From NCBI GenBank assembly GCA_905214235.1, contig CAJMLF010000043.1, forward strand, positions 1-10,234: a stretch of 10,234 nucleotides of DNA, given 5' to 3'. The stretch comes from an uncultured bacterium (lineage in GTDB: Bacteria > Bacillota > Bacilli > Lactobacillales > Lactobacillaceae). The notes beneath the pieces were generated by a model. It was not told the DNA's origin. It saw nothing but the letters and a program-made list of their open reading frames with translations, and did no database searches. Made by a program: the position numbers and the translations under genes. Each line of letters opens with the position of its first letter. Positions within the stretch are counted from its first letter, which is position 1. This document shows, in pieces, positions 7,112-10,234 of this stretch.

Positions 7112-8374
7112 TTGACTATGGGGGAAATTGAAAACGCTGCGGTTGAAAAGCTTTCGCCGCTGAAGAAATTGACCCGGGAACAAGAACAACTGGTGGAAGA
7201 CATTTTAAACTTTACCAGTGACCATTTGAAAAAAGGCTTTCCGGCCACCTACACCATTTACGGTGATGCGGGGACTGGAAAGAGCGTTGTCTTATCACAA
7301 CTGTTTGACCGCATCCAGACGGCCGCGCGCCGGGATAAGTCGTCGCCTTTTTATAAGACCAGTAACTACTTCCTGGTCAACCACCCAGAAATATTGAAGG
7401 TGTACCGGGAGATTGCTGGCGAACGTCCCGAACTTTACAAGAAGGACTTTGCCCGGCCCACCTCTCTGATCAACCAGCTAGATAAGCGGGGAAAGACGAT
7501 TGACGTTGCGGTGGTTGACGAGGCCCACCTCCTGTTATCAAAGGCTGACCACTACAATAACTTTTATCATGACAACCAGCTGGTTGAACTCATCAAGCGG
7601 GCGAAGGTGGTCATCATCGTCTTCGACCAGTACCAGGTTTTACGGATGAAAAGTCTGTGGACACCGGAACGACTGCAAAAGATCACCCACCAGTATCCAT
7701 TCAAGGAATACCACCTTCACCACATGTTCCGGATGACCGCCAGTGACGATCTTGTCGCCTGGTTTAACCACTTTACCAGCAATGGTGAGCTAGTGCCCAT
7801 TCCCCGTGACGCCCGTGATCACTACGATTTTCGGGTTTACGATGATGCGGAAGAGATGCGGCAGGCGATTGTCCACCGCAATAGTGAAGTCGGTCTCTCC
7901 CGAATTCTCTCCACTTCGGGGTACCCTTCAACGCTGGATGGGGGAAAACACTATATCCGCGAGGGACGGTTCAAAATGCCATGGGACCAGTACAACTACA
8001 CCGTTACGCCCTGGGCGGAGATCCCCCAGACGATTGACGAGGTTGGGTCTATCTACACCTGCCAGGGTTTTGATCTTAACTATACGGGAATCATCATTGG
8101 GCCGCCAATCAGCCAGATTCCCGCCAGCAAGCGACTCCAGGTCAACCTCGATAAGTACACCGACAGCGAAGCGTTCAAGAAGCGAGCTGATTTAACCGAT
8201 CCACAGGAAATCACGGATTTGGAAAAACGGATGATTATGAACTCACTGAACGTCCTCTTCAAGCGTGGCGTCTACGGAACATACATCTATGCCCATGACC
8301 CCCTGCTCCGTCACACCCTCACTGACCTGTTCAAAGAAGCGGGCCTGACCATTCCCCGGGAGGAAGATAAATGA
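7112..8374 (+). CDS. DUF2075 domain P-loop ATPase (superfamily 1 helicase-like)
   Basis: The product is 420 residues from TTG 7112 or 418 from ATG 7118. GGG at 7102-7104 is better spaced for the TTG, so that start is used, with doubt. It shows Walker A GDAGTGKS (51-58), Walker B DVAVVDEAHLL (131-141, Asp136-Glu137), a sensor-like IIVFDQYQVL (168-177), TCQGFDLNYTGIIIGP (316-331), which resembles SF1 motif V, and RGVYGTYIYA (385-394), which resembles motif VI with Arg385 as a likely arginine finger. These mark the DUF2075 (COG3410) ATPases, cytoplasmic proteins related to superfamily 1 helicases and to the Schlafen-type ATPase group. Their substrate is not settled; nucleic acid is a guess from the fold. 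The stop overlaps the next gene in an ATGA, so the two are probably cotranscribed and translationally coupled. Confidence 0.88.
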   Translation: MTMGEIENAAVEKLSPLKKLTREQEQLVEDILNFTSDHLKKGFPATYTIYGDAGTGKSVVLSQLFDRIQTAARRDKSSPFYKTSNYFLVNHPEILKVYREIAGERPELYKKDFARPTSLINQLDKRGKTIDVAVVDEAHLLLSKADHYNNFYHDNQLVELIKRAKVVIIVFDQYQVLRMKSLWTPERLQKITHQYPFKEYHLHHMFRMTASDDLVAWFNHFTSNGELVPIPRDARDHYDFRVYDDAEEMRQAIVHRNSEVGLSRILSTSGYPSTLDGGKHYIREGRFKMPWDQYNYTVTPWAEIPQTIDEVGSIYTCQGFDLNYTGIIIGPPISQIPASKRLQVNLDKYTDSEAFKKRADLTDPQEITDLEKRMIMNSLNVLFKRGVYGTYIYAHDPLLRHTLTDLFKEAGLTIPREEDK

Positions 8375-9060
8375 AAAACATAAATAAACCCCTATTGATT
8401 ACCGGCGGGATTATCATTTCACTAATTCTGCTCTACCTTATCTACCGTGATTACCGGCCTGAGCTGACCCTGCTTCTCCATATGAACCACCATAACAAGC
8501 TGATTTTGCTCCACATGATCCGGAGCCACGGAATCAAGGACATGCTTTTGCTCTTGGCACTGATTGCTACCTTCAATGCAATCCCCGGTATGTCGAATTC
8601 CTTTGTCTGTATTTTTGCTGGTCTCTGTTATGGGCCAGCCATCGGATTCATCATCAACTGGCTGGGGAACATCATTGGTAACTGCGGTGTCATGGCGGTC
8701 ATCCGGAAAATCGACCTCTCCAAGCGCACCAAGAAGTCCAAGCTGTTAAATTCACTGATGAACCAGCGCCACCCCCTCATCGGGCTTACCATCGGCTTCA
8801 TGGTCCCCGTCATTCCGAGTGTCCTGGTAAACTACGCCGGGGCCCGATTAAATATCAACCGTTGGCGGTACCTGGCAATGGTAACCGTCGGAATGGCACC
8901 GACTTCCTTCATCTACGCCTTTGGTGGGGATGCCCTCTTCAAGGGTGATAACAAGCGCTTGATTGGAGCCGTGGTGGCGATCGTAATCGTGATTGCCCTC
9001 TACATCCTTGTCAAAAAGATGATTAAGCGCACGCGTTCCAATAAAGAAATACCAGCATAA
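8371..9060 (+). CDS. TVP38/TMEM64 (VTT domain, DedA superfamily) membrane protein
   Basis: This 229-residue integral membrane protein has hydrophobic segments at about 7-25, 55-72, 76-110, 137-158, 166-186 and 196-215 and a basic C-terminal tail (KKMIKRTRSNK). The VTT signature is present as AGLCYGPAIGFIINWLGNIIGN (83-104) and as PVIPSVLVNYAGA (146-158) followed by GMAPTSFIYAFGG (174-186). Relatives are lipid scramblases or flippases; some bacterial DedA/VTT proteins recycle undecaprenyl phosphate. That is a family-based possibility here, not shown by the sequence. GGGAGGAAG just upstream serves as the ribosome site within the end of the ATPase gene, and the start overlaps that gene's stop by 4 nt. 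A strong terminator follows. Confidence 0.88.
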   Translation: MKNINKPLLITGGIIISLILLYLIYRDYRPELTLLLHMNHHNKLILLHMIRSHGIKDMLLLLALIATFNAIPGMSNSFVCIFAGLCYGPAIGFIINWLGNIIGNCGVMAVIRKIDLSKRTKKSKLLNSLMNQRHPLIGLTIGFMVPVIPSVLVNYAGARLNINRWRYLAMVTVGMAPTSFIYAFGGDALFKGDNKRLIGAVVAIVIVIALYILVKKMIKRTRSNKEIPA

Positions 9061-9065
9061 CGATA

Positions 9066-9108
9066 AAATGAGGTTGGGAGAAAACAAAGTTTTCTCCCAA
9101 CCTCATTT
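9066..9108 (+). terminator. Terminator of the DUF2075-VTT operon
   Basis: Two 20-nt arms (9066-9085 and 9089-9108) are perfect reverse complements around a 3-nt AAA loop; the core is GAGGTTGGGAG / CTCCCAACCTC. It begins 5 nt after the stop of the membrane protein gene. The downstream tail (AGTTCTC) is only moderately U-rich, but the 3' arm itself ends in ATTT. Confidence 0.85.
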
Positions 9109-9151
9109 AGTTCTCTGAATATTACACAGTAATCGCAGAAAAACCAAATAG

Positions 9152-9275
9152 GCTTGCTCCGCGTCGAAGCGTGCTCCTAGTGTCTAGCGCCGCGAAGCAA
9201 GTCCATTGATTACGGACAATCATTGGCCCGTACCGTGCAACAATCGTCCTATACTAGCCATACGGAGCACTCTGA
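9152..9275 (-). other. Structured intergenic element of unknown identity
   Basis: No gene fits between 9116 and 9298. Inverted repeats fill it. The arms 9153-9163 and 9191-9201 pair over 11 positions; inside them GCG 9169-9171 pairs with CGC 9188-9190, and CTAG 9177-9180 with CTAG 9184-9187. A second hairpin pairs CCATTGATT (9203-9211) with AATCATTGG (9218-9226), 8 of 9. A longer pairing, GTGCTCCTAGT (9171-9181) with ACTAG..GGAGCAC (9253-9270), would compete with the first. The single imperfect pair of the first stem (9159/9195) is C-A on the plus strand but G-U on the minus strand, which favours a minus-strand RNA. On that strand the stem is followed by CCTATTTGGTTTTT, so it may end the exodeoxyribonuclease transcript. 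It could also be a small RNA. Confidence 0.45.
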
Positions 9276-9297
9276 AGCTTTTTTCCCAGCTTCTTAT
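9274..9297. terminator. Weak terminator-like hairpin after exoA
   Basis: GAAGCT (9274-9279) pairs with AGCTTC (9288-9293) around an 8-nt loop containing a T-run. On the plus strand TTATTTT follows. On the minus strand the hairpin starts just past the exoA stop but lacks a U tail. The stem is short, so the call is weak. Confidence 0.3.
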
Positions 9298-9298
9298 T

Positions 9299-10126
9299 TT
9301 ATAGGTCAATATCAAGCATGATTGGGGTGTGGTCACGCCGTTTCCCGCTGTCGACCATCGTGGAAGATTGCAGCTTATCAGCCAGGCGGTCACTGACCAA
9401 CCAGTAGTCAATTCTCCAGCCGGAGTTGTTTTGCTTACTAGTAATTACCCGTTGGGCCCACCATGAGTAGGCTCCCTTCTCGTCCGGATGGAGGTAGCGG
9501 AAACTATCCGTAAAGCCGGCGTCCAGTAGCTTCGTGAAGTGTTCCCGTTCTTCATCCGTGAAGCCCGCGGAATGGTGGTTATTTGCCGGATGGGCCAGGT
9601 CAATTTCTTCGTGGGCCACGTTGAAGTCGCCACTAGCAATCACCGGCTTTTGCTCATCAAGTTTTTCCAGGTATTCCCGGTAGCAGTCATCCCAAACCTG
9701 ACGCTCTGCCAGCCGTTTCAGGCCATTGCCAGAGTTTGGCGTGTAGACTTCAGTAACGAAGAAGTCCGGGAACTCCATGGTAATGATCCGCCCCTCATCA
9801 TCCATTGGTTCTGGGGCACCGATCTGTGGGTAGGTAACCTGTGGACTGTACTTATCCAGGTAGAGGTACATCGTTCCGGCGTAACCCTTCCGTGCTGGCT
9901 CAACGGAACTCCGCCAGGCCACCTGGTAACCCGGAAACATCTTATCCAAGGCTTGGTAGTGTTTCTTGGTGGGGCCGTTTTTGGAAAGCTTGGTCTCCTG
10001 GATGGCTAGCACGTCCGGCTTAAGTTCATAGATTTTTTGCAGCACCTCCCGGGTTTCGCCGGCCCGGGTTGAGGTGCCAGTCAGGGCCGCGTTGATTGAA
10101 TCAATGTTCCACGAAATAAATTTCAT
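9299..10126 (-). CDS. exoA: Exodeoxyribonuclease III / AP endonuclease (ExoA)
   Basis: The 275-residue product has every landmark of the exonuclease III/APE1 family in order: SWNIDSINA (5-13, Asn7), IQETKL (42-47, metal-binding Glu44), VYTPNSG (127-133, Tyr128), GDFNVAHEEIDLAHP (166-180, Asp167 and Asn169), GWRIDYWLVS (237-246, Asp240) and RRDHTPIMLDI (263-273, the Asp265-His266 pair). It cuts DNA 5' to abasic sites and trims 3' ends in base excision repair, with Mg2+, in the cytoplasm. Length is normal and the catalytic residues are intact. The ATG has CTCCTTT (AAAGGAG on the coding strand) at 10135-10141, 8 nt away. It appears to be a single-gene unit with its own promoter upstream. Confidence 0.95.
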   Translation of the reverse strand: MKFISWNIDSINAALTGTSTRAGETREVLQKIYELKPDVLAIQETKLSKNGPTKKHYQALDKMFPGYQVAWRSSVEPARKGYAGTMYLYLDKYSPQVTYPQIGAPEPMDDEGRIITMEFPDFFVTEVYTPNSGNGLKRLAERQVWDDCYREYLEKLDEQKPVIASGDFNVAHEEIDLAHPANNHHSAGFTDEEREHFTKLLDAGFTDSFRYLHPDEKGAYSWWAQRVITSKQNNSGWRIDYWLVSDRLADKLQSSTMVDSGKRRDHTPIMLDIDL

Positions 10127-10159
10127 CGTTAATTCTCCTTTGCAACATTCTCTGCCTGC

Positions 10160-10193
10160 ATTATACCGTTTTTTTCCAGACCCGGAATGTCAA
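10160..10193 (-). promoter_or_regulatory. exoA promoter with a long spacer
   Basis: On the minus strand a perfect TTGACA (10188-10193) and a perfect TATAAT (10160-10165) precede exoA. They are 22 nt apart instead of the usual 16-18, and the spacer contains an A7 tract. TATAAT lies 34 nt before the ATG. No better -35 box is seen at 17 nt from the TATAAT. Confidence 0.55.
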
Positions 10194-10234
10194 TTTAAAT
10201 TAGAAATTGGTCATCTGTAATATACTTCATGAAT

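Noticed and set aside
9116..9298. A tRNA gene or riboswitch in the structured gap
   Set aside because: No T-arm GTTCRA-type sequence or cloverleaf order was found, and no T-box or known riboswitch core was recognised.
9539..10009. A 156-codon plus-strand frame opposite exoA
   Set aside because: It is the complement of a gene with all catalytic motifs intact, so it is a shadow frame.

Overview
The window looks like chromosomal DNA from a heterofermentative lactic acid bacterium. Limosilactobacillus, one of its moderate- to high-GC species, is the best guess. The grounds are a Mub/MucBP-type surface protein, a MurT/GatD pair, a DXS-like enzyme of the sort many lactobacilli carry, strong AGGAGG-type ribosome binding sites, and coding sequence at roughly 45-50 % GC by eye. 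Genus is an inference from family resemblance, not from a marker gene. I see no mobile element, CRISPR array, tRNA or rRNA.

Layout. 1-1160 (-): the N-terminal 386 codons of a secreted surface protein with two Mub B2-like domains and a Ser/Thr/Gln-rich stalk, running off the left edge. 1161-1337: divergent intergenic region with nested inverted repeats. 1338-2232 (+): a DMT/EamA transporter broken by one extra G in a G5 run. 2263-2891 (+): two small genes of unknown function, ending at a bidirectional terminator. 2968-5009 (-): gatD and murT, which overlap by one base and normally amidate the D-Glu of lipid II. 5104-5143: terminator. 5161-6936 (-): a DXS-like thiamine-diphosphate enzyme. 7112-9060 (+): a DUF2075 P-loop ATPase overlapping by 4 nt a VTT/TVP38-family membrane protein, closed by a 20-bp hairpin terminator. 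9116-9298: a structured intergenic stretch with no gene. 9299-10126 (-): exodeoxyribonuclease III/AP endonuclease, with its promoter at the right edge.

The most notable biology is in two enzymes whose active sites depart from their families. The GatD homologue has Gly where the glutaminase nucleophile Cys should be, has lost the Arg that corresponds to S. aureus Arg128, and has lost the HGP motif, yet its frame is intact and it remains coupled to murT. MurT is also altered in two conserved motifs. The DXS homologue keeps the thiamine-diphosphate machinery but has Asn and Glu in place of two of the three residues that hold the phosphate of glyceraldehyde-3-phosphate in known DXS enzymes. Both are candidates for changed chemistry. 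These comparisons are alignments by eye to remembered family sequences and need a proper alignment.
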